Position numbers and translations under genes: made by a program
From: Tribonema minus
Taxonomy: Eukaryota > Sar > Xanthophyceae > Tribonematales > Tribonemataceae
DNA: 64,000 nucleotides
Direction: 5' to 3'
Assembly: GCA_017506865.1 (NCBI GenBank)
Contig: JAFCMP010000223.1
Span: forward strand, 682,001-746,000
The notes under the pieces: generated by a model
Seen by the model: only the letters and a program-made list of their open reading frames with translations
Databases searched by the model: none
Told to the model about the DNA's origin: nothing
Shown: positions 1-8,768 of the stretch, piece after piece
Position numbering within the stretch: the first letter of the stretch is position 1
Layout: each line of letters starts with the position of its first letter

Positions 1-2
1 TT

Positions 3-866
3 GATCCTCGTATACCTCGTGTCACCATTTCACCCATACCCAGCGACGAGGACTTAGACCACGCTGCTGGATTTCTCGAAGGAGATGCCTGCATCAGCAT
101 TGACGGAGCCAGCCCTTCAATCGTCGCTGTACAGACCATAAAGAAAAGAGATCTACTCGATGAATTGCGCAGGATATTTGGAGTTGGGGTGATAGAGAAA
201 GTTGGCGAAGAGACGGAGACCAGCACAGAAAAGTGGCAGTGGAGGTGCAGGGCTACGGAGAGCATTGCCGTCGCCAACCTCATACAGGACCGTCTTATAC
301 AGAAGGCAGGGGTGGCCCGTGTTCTGTCGGAGATGGAGCCTGTTGTGGGATTCGGGAGAAACACACAGCACAATCGCGACTGCATTGTCGAATATAACGC
401 AATCAAGCGCAAGTTCATATCACTCGATGATCTTGACATCATAGCGCGCACGAAAGGCACCTCTGTCAAGTACGCAGATCTCGTCAACAGTGGCCTAGAG
501 TTTCGTGAGATGACCGTGCATTACATTGCAGGATTCTTTGAGGCTGAGGGTTCAATGTGCCTCTCACAGAACAAGAGGAGTAGAGATGATGTCCATAACC
601 TGGTAGTGCAGATCGCACAGAAAGATATGTACATCCTGTACCTCATATTGGCCTACATGAAGATGGGCGTGGTCAATGTGGATGCCTCAGGAGCGGGAAC
701 ATACGTTGCTAACAGCGGCTATGGGATCCAGGTCCTGAAGCAGCTGCAGCCATTTGTGAGGAGTGCAGCGATCAAGGCGCAGATTCGCATCATTCTTGAA
801 GAAGGTGTGAACGCCAACACAAAGCTCAAGCTCGTTCAGTACAAGGCCAAGCGCCGTGCTCCCTAG
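3..866 (+). CDS. LAGLIDADG homing endonuclease, 5' end outside window
   Basis: The reading frame is open from the left edge to the stop at 866, so the start lies outside the window; the first internal ATG (165) is not the true start. Two LAGLIDADG-type helices are visible: AAGFLEGDACI encoded at about 63-95 and YIAGFFEAEGSMCL at about 522-563, each with the acidic residue near its end that binds catalytic metal. The spacing of about 150 residues fits a single-chain, two-motif enzyme. Such enzymes cut DNA at long sites and are usually carried by introns, inteins or as free-standing mobile genes. Its host element cannot be seen here. Family assignment is strong; whether it is active, and what it targets, is unknown. 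Confidence 0.88.
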   Translation, partial: DPRIPRVTISPIPSDEDLDHAAGFLEGDACISIDGASPSIVAVQTIKKRDLLDELRRIFGVGVIEKVGEETETSTEKWQWRCRATESIAVANLIQDRLIQKAGVARVLSEMEPVVGFGRNTQHNRDCIVEYNAIKRKFISLDDLDIIARTKGTSVKYADLVNSGLEFREMTVHYIAGFFEAEGSMCLSQNKRSRDDVHNLVVQIAQKDMYILYLILAYMKMGVVNVDASGAGTYVANSGYGIQVLKQLQPFVRSAAIKAQIRIILEEGVNANTKLKLVQYKAKRRAP

Positions 867-924
867 TGACTGCAGGGCTTGCAAAATAGCTATTTCACTC
901 ATACAGCTTTACTTCTCCCTCACA

Positions 925-2610
925 TCATTTCCAAAAAACCTGAAGCGAAACCCATATGTTGAATGTTTCCACCAGCAGTGAAGGTAGAAAGTTGTAGACC
1001 GGAAATCCTTGTGCAATCCTCCACGCGCAGCCAATGCACAATGCCAACATTTGAGCCAGTGTCACATGCAACAACATCGCGAGCGCAAAGTTGTAGCGCT
1101 TGTTTCTGGTTTTACCGGCTGCGCCGCCCGTCGCCTGCCAGGGCATGTGAGCACCAAAAAGCTTGTCGTATAGCGCTACGAGGTGCGCACTGTATTGAAG
1201 CCAGCGTATGCGAACGCATTCGAAGCCGTAATGTTGGGAATTCCATGCTCTCATTGCGCAGAACGGGAACAGGAGTGATGGCAGGGCGAACAGAGAGTTA
1301 TACCACATCATGAGGTGTGGCCGAGTATACACCAGCACAATGGCAGGCACTGCGTTCACAAAGATGGAAAGCGCCGTCGCACAGTAGTAGAGGCCACCAG
1401 TCGCATAGCAACATTTCTGCGCTGGAGTCAGATTCGAGTGCCAAAACTCTGCTGATGTGGTCAGCATCAAGCTCCCTGTCGCCCACCTGTAGTTCTGAGT
1501 GAAGAATGCCTTTTTCTCGTCCGGGCAGGTCCCCATGGACAACGGCAGAGGCAGGTACTGTACTCGCCATCCAGCGTCGGTCAAAAGGAAGCCCGTGTAG
1601 ACATCCTCCGAGAATCCTACATTTGCAGTACCTCCGAGCGGGTCGAGTGCGACGCGGCGGTACACCGCACAACTCCCGACGCAAATCGTCGCGTTGAATC
1701 TTTGCCTGTTCTGCTGAATTAATCTGTAAAATGATTCCTGAATTGAACCCGCCCCCCTTTCGACCCAGGTCTGCGTTGGCTTCACAGCAAAATATTGAGG
1801 CGTTTGTACTATGCAGATGTCCGGATATGTGAAGTAGGGGACCGTGTGCTCCAGAAAGTCTTCGCGTGGACAAAAGTCTGCATCAAAAATCACGATGACA
1901 TCGCCATCTGTATGACCGAACGCGTATCTCAAGTTGCCTGCTTTTTTCATCCTTCCGGGATCTGGGCGCCTTATGTAGTGGAACTGGTACTGCCTCGCCA
2001 ATGCCTCAATAGATTTCGGCCTGGGACCATCATCGAGCACGTGCACATTCAACTTCAACGGATGCCAATTTAACTTTGCTACATGGTTGAAGGTGTTTTG
2101 AATAACCTCGATCGGTTCACCGCACGAAGGCAGGAAAATGTCAACTGTGGGGGTATAATCTGTGCACTCTGCTAGCAACTTCTGATGGTTTGCGAAATTG
2201 AAATCCTTGCCCCAGACTCCTACAGCAAAGTATGATATGAAGAGGTACATGGTTATGAGTAGCGCCACCGGAGCAAAAAAGGGTTCCACAGACGTAAACA
2301 ACCAAAGCCCTGTGCACAGCGGGACGCAGGACACGATGCCGAAGCCGATGATGAATCCTCGCTTTGTGTCTACATATGACATCATTTGCACATCTGCAGG
2401 GGCGGATGGGAGCACTGTCGTGTCACCACTGTTTTCACGGTGAATGAGGGCGAGCCCCTCTTCCAGCGTTGACGAAGCGCTAACCAGGTATGCCCAGGAT
2501 CGCACAAGCCGCATCACCAGTGTTGGCTTTAGCACTCCGTTGATATTTTTATTGAGCGGCATACACTCGACGAGCCTCGCAATCGAGACTCTGAGTGCAT
2601 TTGTGTGCAT
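925..2610 (-). CDS. Cellulose-synthase-like family 2 glycosyltransferase, membrane-bound
   Basis: 561 residues from the first ATG (2610); the frame extends upstream only through a TTG. Hydrophobic segments near the N-terminus (RGFIIGFGIVS and following) and several near the C-terminus flank a cytosolic GT-A domain. The processive GT2 signature residues are all present: LDDG (first Asp), VIFDADF (DxD), GFSEDVYTG (TED-like catalytic base) and QNYRWATGS (QxxRW). This matches bacterial and algal cellulose synthase/BcsA-like enzymes, which polymerise sugars from UDP-sugars across a membrane. The viral product is unknown; chlorella viruses are known to carry hyaluronan and chitin synthases of the same fold. 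It diverges from the dNMP kinase gene across a 75-nt gap. Confidence 0.88.
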   Translation of the reverse strand: MHTNALRVSIARLVECMPLNKNINGVLKPTLVMRLVRSWAYLVSASSTLEEGLALIHRENSGDTTVLPSAPADVQMMSYVDTKRGFIIGFGIVSCVPLCTGLWLFTSVEPFFAPVALLITMYLFISYFAVGVWGKDFNFANHQKLLAECTDYTPTVDIFLPSCGEPIEVIQNTFNHVAKLNWHPLKLNVHVLDDGPRPKSIEALARQYQFHYIRRPDPGRMKKAGNLRYAFGHTDGDVIVIFDADFCPREDFLEHTVPYFTYPDICIVQTPQYFAVKPTQTWVERGAGSIQESFYRLIQQNRQRFNATICVGSCAVYRRVALDPLGGTANVGFSEDVYTGFLLTDAGWRVQYLPLPLSMGTCPDEKKAFFTQNYRWATGSLMLTTSAEFWHSNLTPAQKCCYATGGLYYCATALSIFVNAVPAIVLVYTRPHLMMWYNSLFALPSLLFPFCAMRAWNSQHYGFECVRIRWLQYSAHLVALYDKLFGAHMPWQATGGAAGKTRNKRYNFALAMLLHVTLAQMLALCIGCAWRIAQGFPVYNFLPSLLVETFNIWVSLQVFWK

Positions 2611-2685
2611 GCAGGCCTTTACAAGTGACGGCAATGGCGAGTGCGCTCCTGCGCCGCGCGATAAAGTGTACAGAGCAAAGGAAAC

Positions 2686-3213
2686 ATGAGAATTATCGGG
2701 CTCGTCGGCACCAAAGGTGCAGGGAAGGACACGTTTGCCGACGCACTGGGCCTGCCCAAGTTTTCATTCGCGGCTCCCATAAAGGAGGCGTGCTGCGCAA
2801 TCTTCATGTTGGATGATGAAGCATTTGAGGATCGACACCTGAAGGAGACCGTAGATCCGCGGTGGGGCATCTCTCCCCGCTCCATGCTCCAGACCCTGGG
2901 CACGGAATGTGTGCGGGGTCATTTCGGCGACGACCACTGGATCAGGCACATGAGCATGCGGCTGGAGCAGTGCAGTGAGGACGACATAGTGATCACAGAT
3001 GTTCGCTTCCGCGATGAGGCAGACTTCGTGAAGGCGCGTGGCGGTGAACTCATCCGGATCGTGCGACCCGCACTCAACGTCGATGATGCACACTCTTCCG
3101 AGACTGCCATCCGCAACATAGCATGCGATGCCATCATACTGAACGACGGCTCAAAAGAGCAGTTATGCAAGCAGGCGACTAGCTTCCGCAAGAAAAATAT
3201 GTCCAGCGTGTAA
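2686..3213 (+). CDS. Deoxynucleoside monophosphate kinase-like P-loop kinase
   Basis: 175 residues. Begins with a beta strand and a Walker A motif at residues 8-16 (GTKGAGKDT), the form typical of phage and giant-virus dNMP kinases. A segment VITDVRFRDEADF (about residues 102-114) corresponds to the acidic and arginine-bearing strand seen in that family. The expected role is phosphorylation of dNMPs to feed viral DNA synthesis. The ATG lies in a gaaacATG context. The next gene starts 3 nt after its stop, suggesting co-regulation. An adenylate-kinase-type NMP kinase of other specificity is possible. Confidence 0.82.
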   Translation: MRIIGLVGTKGAGKDTFADALGLPKFSFAAPIKEACCAIFMLDDEAFEDRHLKETVDPRWGISPRSMLQTLGTECVRGHFGDDHWIRHMSMRLEQCSEDDIVITDVRFRDEADFVKARGGELIRIVRPALNVDDAHSSETAIRNIACDAIILNDGSKEQLCKQATSFRKKNMSSV

Positions 3214-3216
3214 ACA

Positions 3217-3558
3217 ATGTACTTTGCAGATTTGGTTGGCATCACTGCCGTACTGGTGTTTGCTGCCGTCGCTTGTTGTGATTTCAAGACGCCTGAGCTC
3301 ACAGGTTTTCGCGACAGAGGCACCGTGGTCGTCGTCGTCGCTTCGTGGTGCAGCTTCTGTCATCGGCTAGAGCCAGTGCTGGAGCAGTTGAGGGCTGATG
3401 TCGATCTCAATGTGTACACTCTTGACGTTGACGACAGGAATGCAAAGAAATGGGTGGATGCCCTCAACGTTCAAGGTTTTCCGACTGTATATGTCAAAGG
3501 GGCAGTGTATGAAGGCCCGAGGACCTTTGAAGCCATCAAGGCAGCAGCCCTGAAATAA
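3217..3558 (+). CDS. Membrane-anchored or secreted thioredoxin-fold protein
   Basis: 113 residues. Residues 5-20 form a hydrophobic signal or anchor. A thioredoxin fold follows, with active-site CSFC (C45, C48) after a VVVVVASW strand and the cis-proline loop GFPTVYVKG (P89). The domain is close to minimal thioredoxin length. The N-terminal hydrophobic stretch suggests work in the secretory pathway, like a small PDI, or at the virion membrane; viral thiol oxidoreductases often help disulfide formation in virion proteins. Its stop codon shares one base with the next ATG (TAATG). Confidence 0.85.
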   Translation: MYFADLVGITAVLVFAAVACCDFKTPELTGFRDRGTVVVVVASWCSFCHRLEPVLEQLRADVDLNVYTLDVDDRNAKKWVDALNVQGFPTVYVKGAVYEGPRTFEAIKAAALK

Positions 3559-3863
3559 TGTTGTTTCATCTTGAAATGAAATTCGAAGCGTGGTATGTCT
3601 CGTTCACAGCCGTGGCGTCCAAGGAGGTGGTCACGCCTTTTGGTGTTGCCTACGGGAGCTTTGCCAGCGTCTGCCGGGCCGATGAAGAAGTGCAGGTCAT
3701 GACGAGAGTGCAGTTCGTGCAGGCGATGAGGGGCGTTGGCCATGAGCTCCGTGCAACAGAAAACAATGAGCTGGTATACACTGGATTGGTGACGGATGCC
3801 GTGCTCTTTGCTGTTGCAATGCCCGCTGCGTCAAGCGATGATGAGGACGATGACAATCCTTGA
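3558..3863 (+). CDS. Hypothetical protein, 101 residues, acidic tail
   Basis: I do not recognise a family. The ATG overlaps the upstream thioredoxin stop; a second in-frame ATG (3576, MKFEAW) is an alternative start. The predicted product is a compact mixed alpha/beta protein ending in a strongly acidic tail (SSDDEDDDNP). It sits third in a tightly spaced same-strand group after the dNMP kinase and thioredoxin genes. Confidence 0.6.
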   Translation: MLFHLEMKFEAWYVSFTAVASKEVVTPFGVAYGSFASVCRADEEVQVMTRVQFVQAMRGVGHELRATENNELVYTGLVTDAVLFAVAMPAASSDDEDDDNP

Positions 3864-3885
3864 CTTATTGAAATTATGTAGCACA

Positions 3886-4758
3886 ATGTCAGCACACATG
3901 TTTGCCGTCGACGCATCCGCGAAGCTTGTGTCGGTGTATGATGTCGTTCGGCACTTGAAGCCCGGTAAGAGCGTCAACTATCCTCGCACGACCATCGCCA
4001 GCATCAGAAATGGCAACGGCGACATTGACAGTGGCATTGTCGAAAGAAACATAGACGGCGTCAAACACCTGTGCGCACCACTCGAAGTCGTGTCGCGCAT
4101 CGTATCAAAAGTACCGAAAACGACTCAGGAGGAAAAAGAGGCGACCCTGACGGCTGTGACGGCACAGCTGGTCATCGAGCCCGAAGATCAGACAGGACAG
4201 CCTCCTGTTGTGCAGGCGACGCTTGCTGAAGCGGCAGTCATGGGACCCGACATCAGCGGGGCCGCAGATGCTTGGAATCATGTTGTACAACTGGCGAACC
4301 AATGCGCAGCGGTTGCCATGAACGTGCTGGAGCGGCGCATGCAAGCGGACGAAGCAAACTCTGCGGCAGAGGCAGAATGTATACGTGTCGCTACGGACAT
4401 GGCAAGGGTGAAGAGGAGCAAGGAATATCTTTACGGATTGATGTTGGCTCGCAGAGAAGGATTTGAAACAGGAAGGGTGTTGCGGGAAACCAGGGGTCTC
4501 GAGCATGCAGACAAACCGTTCCCTACACACTTGCTACCGCCACACTTTCGAGGGAAGAACATTCGATTGGAGGACTACTTTGACGGCGAGGAATTACAGA
4601 TGGTGCGACGAAGGATGGAAGAGCTGTATCTGGAAACGTACGGAGTGCAGAGCGACGATGGATACTTCGAGACAGACGAGGATTTGTTGAACATGGCCAT
4701 CGCACCACCGCGCAAGACACGGAAGACAGTCGTTTACAAACCGCCTGAGCCCGCGTAG
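3886..4758 (+). CDS. BRO/MSV199-like DNA-binding-type protein
   Basis: 290 residues from the ATG at 3886 (tagcacaATG). The frame is open from 3796, but that would overlap the previous gene. The N-terminal segment of about 70 residues (AKLVSVYDVVRHL ... LCAPLEVVSRIV) resembles the MSV199/BRO-N type module found in many large DNA viruses: a hydrophobic VSVxDVI start, a central basic part and a closing helix. The middle is helical and rich in Ala and Glu (about 120-200) and could form a coiled coil. The C-terminus is acidic and then basic (PPRKTRKTVV). The family match is weak and by eye; a regulatory or DNA-binding role is inference. Confidence 0.55.
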   Translation: MSAHMFAVDASAKLVSVYDVVRHLKPGKSVNYPRTTIASIRNGNGDIDSGIVERNIDGVKHLCAPLEVVSRIVSKVPKTTQEEKEATLTAVTAQLVIEPEDQTGQPPVVQATLAEAAVMGPDISGAADAWNHVVQLANQCAAVAMNVLERRMQADEANSAAEAECIRVATDMARVKRSKEYLYGLMLARREGFETGRVLRETRGLEHADKPFPTHLLPPHFRGKNIRLEDYFDGEELQMVRRRMEELYLETYGVQSDDGYFETDEDLLNMAIAPPRKTRKTVVYKPPEPA

Positions 4759-4792
4759 AGCTCATAGGTTCACGAATGCTCACCATCGTAAC

Positions 4793-5464
4793 TCAGCAGA
4801 TCTCGTCGACAATGCCCTTGTGCATACACTCCGATGCCGTCATCCACACGTCATGCTTCATGAGCTCCTCCAGGTCATCAGAGGCAATGCGCGTGTGCAT
4901 CAGGTACACATTTTTCACTAGTTTGTCGATGGTTCGCATGCCATCGACTCTATCCCCGACTTGCGCGAGGGTGCCTTCGGCTCCGCCGCTCATCTGGTGG
5001 ATGAGCATGAGCGAGTTCGGATGCGCGTATCTCACCGCACAAACGACAGTCATGAGCGTGGCAGCGGACGCGGCAAAGCCCTCCACGAAGGAGTGAACCG
5101 GCACAGGACTTCTGCAGATCGTGTCAACGATTGCAAGCGCAGGCATGAGTGCCCCACCACTGCTCTGCACATGCAGTTCGACAGGTGGAGGGGAGAGAAG
5201 GCCGAATGCCATTTGGCAGAGGCGGCTCTCGAGTGCAGCCTCTTCGAGAGCCGTTCGCAGCATGCTGCAGGTCTCACTCGTCACGTCTGTCGTAAACCAG
5301 ATCTTGTTCGCCTGTCGCTCTACAGGCAGCACATCACTGGATGCGGGCCTCGAGCACATGGTGCCGGCGGTGATTGCAGCTGCGCTGTGCACAAGCTGTG
5401 ATCTGGAAAGGCTCATGAAGGCGAAGGTGCGCGGCAGCAGCAGAAGGATGGCGAACAGGCGCAT
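4793..5464 (-). CDS. ClpP-like serine protease with signal and possible plastid-targeting leader
   Basis: 223 residues from the ATG at 5464; an upstream GTG extension is unlikely. The ClpP/crotonase-fold core is recognisable: substrate-groove segment VQSSGG, nucleophile segment GFAASAATLM (Ser), histidine segment LMLIHQMSGG, and the C-terminal block DVWMTASEC..GIVDEI matching ClpP D..MSA.EA..YGLVD. The leader begins MRLFAILLLLPRTFAF, a classic signal peptide ending in A-F, followed by a Ser/Arg-rich stretch. In algae with secondary plastids such a bipartite leader with Phe after the cleavage point directs proteins to the plastid. ClpP there forms a degradation barrel with Clp ATPases. Family assignment is strong; location is inference. 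Confidence 0.85.
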   Translation of the reverse strand: MRLFAILLLLPRTFAFMSLSRSQLVHSAAAITAGTMCSRPASSDVLPVERQANKIWFTTDVTSETCSMLRTALEEAALESRLCQMAFGLLSPPPVELHVQSSGGALMPALAIVDTICRSPVPVHSFVEGFAASAATLMTVVCAVRYAHPNSLMLIHQMSGGAEGTLAQVGDRVDGMRTIDKLVKNVYLMHTRIASDDLEELMKHDVWMTASECMHKGIVDEIC

Positions 5465-5508
5465 AACAACGGTCAAGTGGATACACACATAAAAACATTG
5501 ACATTCAT

Positions 5509-6078
5509 CTATTTAGACATTGCGCATGTGCTCGCGTACTCTAGCGCTTGGATGCGCGACTCTAGCGCTTGGATGCGCGCCTCCAGCGCAGCGGCGTGCT
5601 TCCTCATAGCTGCAAGACTGGCATCCCTTGCGGTGCTTTCTGTCCACATGCGCCTGCAGCATCGGTTTGTTGCTGCCATGTGATCTTGAACGCTCTTCTT
5701 GAATCTCTTGAGGTCCCTGTCCATGCTCACCACCGGATCAGACTGCCTCTTGCCCAAGGCCGTCTGCAGCAATGCCTGTATGCTTGTCTGAGTGTCCAGC
5801 CATGCGCGGTCCATGACGGTCATCGGCGCTTGAAACGCAGGTTGCTGCTGCGCAGCAATCTCGGACGTGGGGACGGGCGCGCATGCCAGCAGGCGCAGAG
5901 AGCGCGCCGCAGTGGCCTCTTCGGCTGCCACTGCTGGCACAAGCGCGGAAGCAGGCGTTGTCACCTCTGACACCTGCGCGGGCACAGGTGCTGTGTGCTT
6001 CCAAGGCAGGTGGACAGGGCCCTGGTCAGATGGACGGGATGACGTCGCAGTTTGGAACGGAGCGGCAGAGTGCATCAT
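5509..6078 (-). CDS. Hypothetical protein with Pro/Ala-rich N-terminus and C-terminal coiled coil
   Basis: 189 residues, no recognised family. The first 90 residues are low-complexity (Ala, Pro, Thr). Residues of about 105-185 are helical, and the last 30 contain repeated ALEARIQ/ALESRIQ/ALEYA heptads, a clear coiled-coil oligomerisation motif. The heptads are encoded by a short direct DNA repeat (tctagcgcttggatgcgcga) near 5540-5580. It lies upstream of and on the same strand as the ClpP-like gene, 44 nt away. Confidence 0.65.
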   Translation of the reverse strand: MMHSAAPFQTATSSRPSDQGPVHLPWKHTAPVPAQVSEVTTPASALVPAVAAEEATAARSLRLLACAPVPTSEIAAQQQPAFQAPMTVMDRAWLDTQTSIQALLQTALGKRQSDPVVSMDRDLKRFKKSVQDHMAATNRCCRRMWTESTARDASLAAMRKHAAALEARIQALESRIQALEYASTCAMSK

Positions 6079-6185
6079 GAATATTTTTCTGTGCGCTTCC
6101 CTTGTGGCGTCTTGAGCGTTTGTGGTTCAGTGCGCCAGTGGTGCACGACTTCAGCTGGGACTTTACTTGAAAAATCCAGTTTGAG

Positions 6186-6223
6186 AATGGGAATCCCAGT
6201 TGACAATGGGAATCCCAGTTGAC
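6186..6223. promoter_or_regulatory. Perfect 19-nt tandem repeat containing TGGGAATCCCA in a divergent intergenic region
   Basis: Two head-to-tail copies of aatgggaatcccagttgac (6186-6204, 6205-6223) occur between the divergent genes starting at 6078 and 6348. Each copy contains the palindrome TGGGATTCCCA-like core (tgggaatccca). A partial copy (ctgggactttacttg, then tccagtttgag) lies just upstream. Similar TGGGAAT pairs occur at other divergent starts in this window, so a promoter or operator role is likely. Confidence 0.55.
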
Positions 6224-6347
6224 AACATGTACCTTCACAACATCACTCCGGGTAATGGTACAGTGCCATTCCTGTGCTCGCGCAACGCAGCGCATGCAGA
6301 ACTAGGCGCACTGCGGCCTCTTCAACGTCAGTGAAGCCCAGAGGCGA

Positions 6348-7262
6348 ATGGCCCCTGCACAAATGAGTGCCTCCTCATGCATCAGAGATGTTGATGCCCG
6401 CAGGCGATCAGTTCGGTCATACCAGTTGGTCGCCGCGGAAAGAATGGAGCAGCAGCTGCGAGCTCGCGCCGTCGCCAGAATGATGCTTGCGCGAAGCGGG
6501 GGCATCCCTGAATCCACACCTAAAATGTCAGACGCCTGCGGATCCGCCATTCAGATCTTGTGCGACACGTGCAGAGTCACCTGGGCGGAAGTCTACCAGC
6601 ACTGCAGCGCATTTATGGTGACCGCCAACATTGTGGCCACCGGATCGCGCTCTCCAACGCTCCTGGTACTTGTCGTCTTCATCCTCCTCATGGCGGAGGC
6701 GAAAGTCGAGTGGCTCGAGTGCGACTTCAGAGCGGACCGCCACGACGATGCTGCCGCCATTCTCGAGATGCTCATGCTGGCAGTGCGATCTGGTCAACCA
6801 CCATCTCACAAGATCCTCAACGCCATCACGTGCTTTGACGCTTTGCTGAGGACAGCGAAGCCCTCGAGTCGAGCCGCCGCGCTCATCGGTGCGCAGCTCC
6901 TCTCGTCCGTCACCGACGCCCGTCACGACTTCACAAACAGCCTCAAGTGCCTCTTCATCGATGAGCTGGGGTTCAAGAAGCTGGACACCATGGGGTCGGC
7001 AGGAGGAGGGAGGTGGGATGAGCTCACAAGCATCGCAGAGCAGGAATTCGTGGAGAGGAAGACCCGCTGGCTTGCCGCGGTACCGCTGCCGGGGCTCATT
7101 TGCGTTTGTCCAAAGCACGACAAGAGGACAGCAAACCTCTTCGCTCAGAGCTGCGCGCGCTCGCTGTGCCGATCCGTGCGCGAATTAAACGCCGCTGCCG
7201 TCGACAGTTGCGCATGCCTGCCGATGAAACAATTCATCGAACGAGTCAATAATACAAATTGA
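6348..7262 (+). CDS. Hypothetical protein, 304 residues
   Basis: I recognise no family. Basic N-terminal 60 residues are followed by a CDTC pair and a hydrophobic stretch (TLLVLVVFILLMAEA, about residues 103-117) that could be a buried helix or a membrane segment. The rest is helical with scattered cysteines. It is preceded by a 270-nt intergenic region holding the 19-nt tandem repeat. Start chosen as the first ATG (6348); 6363 is possible. Confidence 0.65.
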   Translation: MAPAQMSASSCIRDVDARRRSVRSYQLVAAERMEQQLRARAVARMMLARSGGIPESTPKMSDACGSAIQILCDTCRVTWAEVYQHCSAFMVTANIVATGSRSPTLLVLVVFILLMAEAKVEWLECDFRADRHDDAAAILEMLMLAVRSGQPPSHKILNAITCFDALLRTAKPSSRAAALIGAQLLSSVTDARHDFTNSLKCLFIDELGFKKLDTMGSAGGGRWDELTSIAEQEFVERKTRWLAAVPLPGLICVCPKHDKRTANLFAQSCARSLCRSVRELNAAAVDSCACLPMKQFIERVNNTN

Positions 7263-7293
7263 ATTTCTTTTTCTCTTGACTTCTGTTCATACT

Positions 7294-8721
7294 ATGCTTT
7301 CTGTTGCGATACATGCGTCGCCCGTCACTGCTGGTAATAACGGCACACTGCTTGCTATTCCATCGGCGACTGTGGCGTCTGTTGTGTGGGTCAAGGATGG
7401 GGTTCTCCTTGCTGACACGACTCTCGCTCTGACGGCACTCGGCGTGGGGTTCTATGAGGTGACCGTCTCCGGAGGAGGCGAGACGGCGACATCTTCCTTT
7501 GACCTCACCTACTTTGCGGTTCGCCCCCTCTCGGTCACCGCCATTGTGCATCACTCATCGGGGTTCGACGTGAAAGATGGATCCGTCAAACTTTACATCT
7601 CTGACGGCGTGCCTCCGTACGCAGTGAAGTGGTCGCACGGGGCAACCACGACAAAGGTGGTTGTCAGAGCGGGTGAATACGACGCTGTCATCACAGACTT
7701 CAGCGGCGCAGTGGTAGCAGCAGACTTTGTCATAACGCAACCTGTCGCTTTCAAGATCGACGACGACCCTCTCGAGGTGACTTTGATGGCCGATGGTGCG
7801 GGGCGCGATGCGTACTGTAAAACCGCAACTGCAAAGTCGCTTGTGGCTGCGGCAGAGGGGTGGGGCGAGTGGAAAGCGCAGCGGGGGTATGGTGAAAATG
7901 CTCAAGAGGTCTGCAGCTTTGTCGCTGAGCGCGATGGGGCCGCGGGCAAGGCCGTGTTCAACGCGTTCTCTGCGGGCAATGTGTCCCACACGGTGCTGCA
8001 AATCGATTCCCGTCGGTCCGTCGATGTCCATGGCGACACGACGATCATGGGCGAGACGTCGACGGTCACTGTTCCCTCTTTCGAGCTGAACCAACACGTG
8101 ATGATGATTTCTGAACTGGACCCAATAACCGAAGCTGCGGACGGCTGCGGTGTGTCGTATGGTGCACAGCGCGACCACTCGCTGAAGTTCGCATGGGACT
8201 GCATGGGCTGGGATGTCAAAGGTGATGCACATGCAGACGCGCTTCTTCTGGGAACAGCGAAGATGAGCCCCAGGAACTTTTACGTGCGCAAATTCGGGTG
8301 CTCCGTGACCCTCGATGACTCGGGGCTGACACTCGAAGGCGCGAGGGTGGTCGACGAAGTGCCGACGACGACTCATTATATGAACGACGACGGCGCGACG
8401 CACGTCGCGAGCGGCGTTTATTTGGGAGAAAACGAGTTGGGCTGGTTCACGACCAATGGGGGATTTAAAGCCGCCTCGTTCACATGCGGAGATGTTTCCG
8501 TGGGACCATCTGGATTGACATTGCCCGGGGCGTCCGTGACCGCTGCGGGCGCCACCGTGGGAGACGTCGAAGTCACTGCCACAGGCCTCAGCATGGGTGC
8601 GACTGCTGATTTGAAGTTTGGAAGCGAATGGCGCCTCTCGCACAACATTGAAGAGGACAGCCTTCAAGTCGAGAAGCTGGTTGCCGGGAGTTACCAATCA
8701 AAGTTTGCCATCGACTCTTAA
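7294..8721 (+). CDS. SprB-domain virion-surface-type protein, paralogue A
   Basis: 475 residues from the ATG at 7294. The N-terminal half contains two Ig-like segments. The second (about residues 80-145, SGFDVKDGSVKLYISDGVPPYAVKW... and closing VVAADFVITQP) matches the SprB repeat pattern of bacterial adhesins, where a glycine/proline-rich turn precedes YxxxW. A beta-rich region follows from LEVTLMADGAGRD onward. The C-terminus (DLKFGSEWRLSHN..EEDSLQVEKL) resembles the ends of tail-fibre-like virion proteins and is shared with the next gene. A structural or host-attachment role is inferred from composition, repeats and the paralogue. Confidence 0.7.
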   Translation: MLSVAIHASPVTAGNNGTLLAIPSATVASVVWVKDGVLLADTTLALTALGVGFYEVTVSGGGETATSSFDLTYFAVRPLSVTAIVHHSSGFDVKDGSVKLYISDGVPPYAVKWSHGATTTKVVVRAGEYDAVITDFSGAVVAADFVITQPVAFKIDDDPLEVTLMADGAGRDAYCKTATAKSLVAAAEGWGEWKAQRGYGENAQEVCSFVAERDGAAGKAVFNAFSAGNVSHTVLQIDSRRSVDVHGDTTIMGETSTVTVPSFELNQHVMMISELDPITEAADGCGVSYGAQRDHSLKFAWDCMGWDVKGDAHADALLLGTAKMSPRNFYVRKFGCSVTLDDSGLTLEGARVVDEVPTTTHYMNDDGATHVASGVYLGENELGWFTTNGGFKAASFTCGDVSVGPSGLTLPGASVTAAGATVGDVEVTATGLSMGATADLKFGSEWRLSHNIEEDSLQVEKLVAGSYQSKFAIDS

Positions 8722-8768
8722 AAGTGGCTTTCAAACAAAAACACGCGTAATTTGTGTCGCTCACACAA

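Noticed and set aside
6528-7118. 196-residue minus-strand frame
   Set aside because: Shadow of the 6348-7262 gene; no ATG-led start context or domain.
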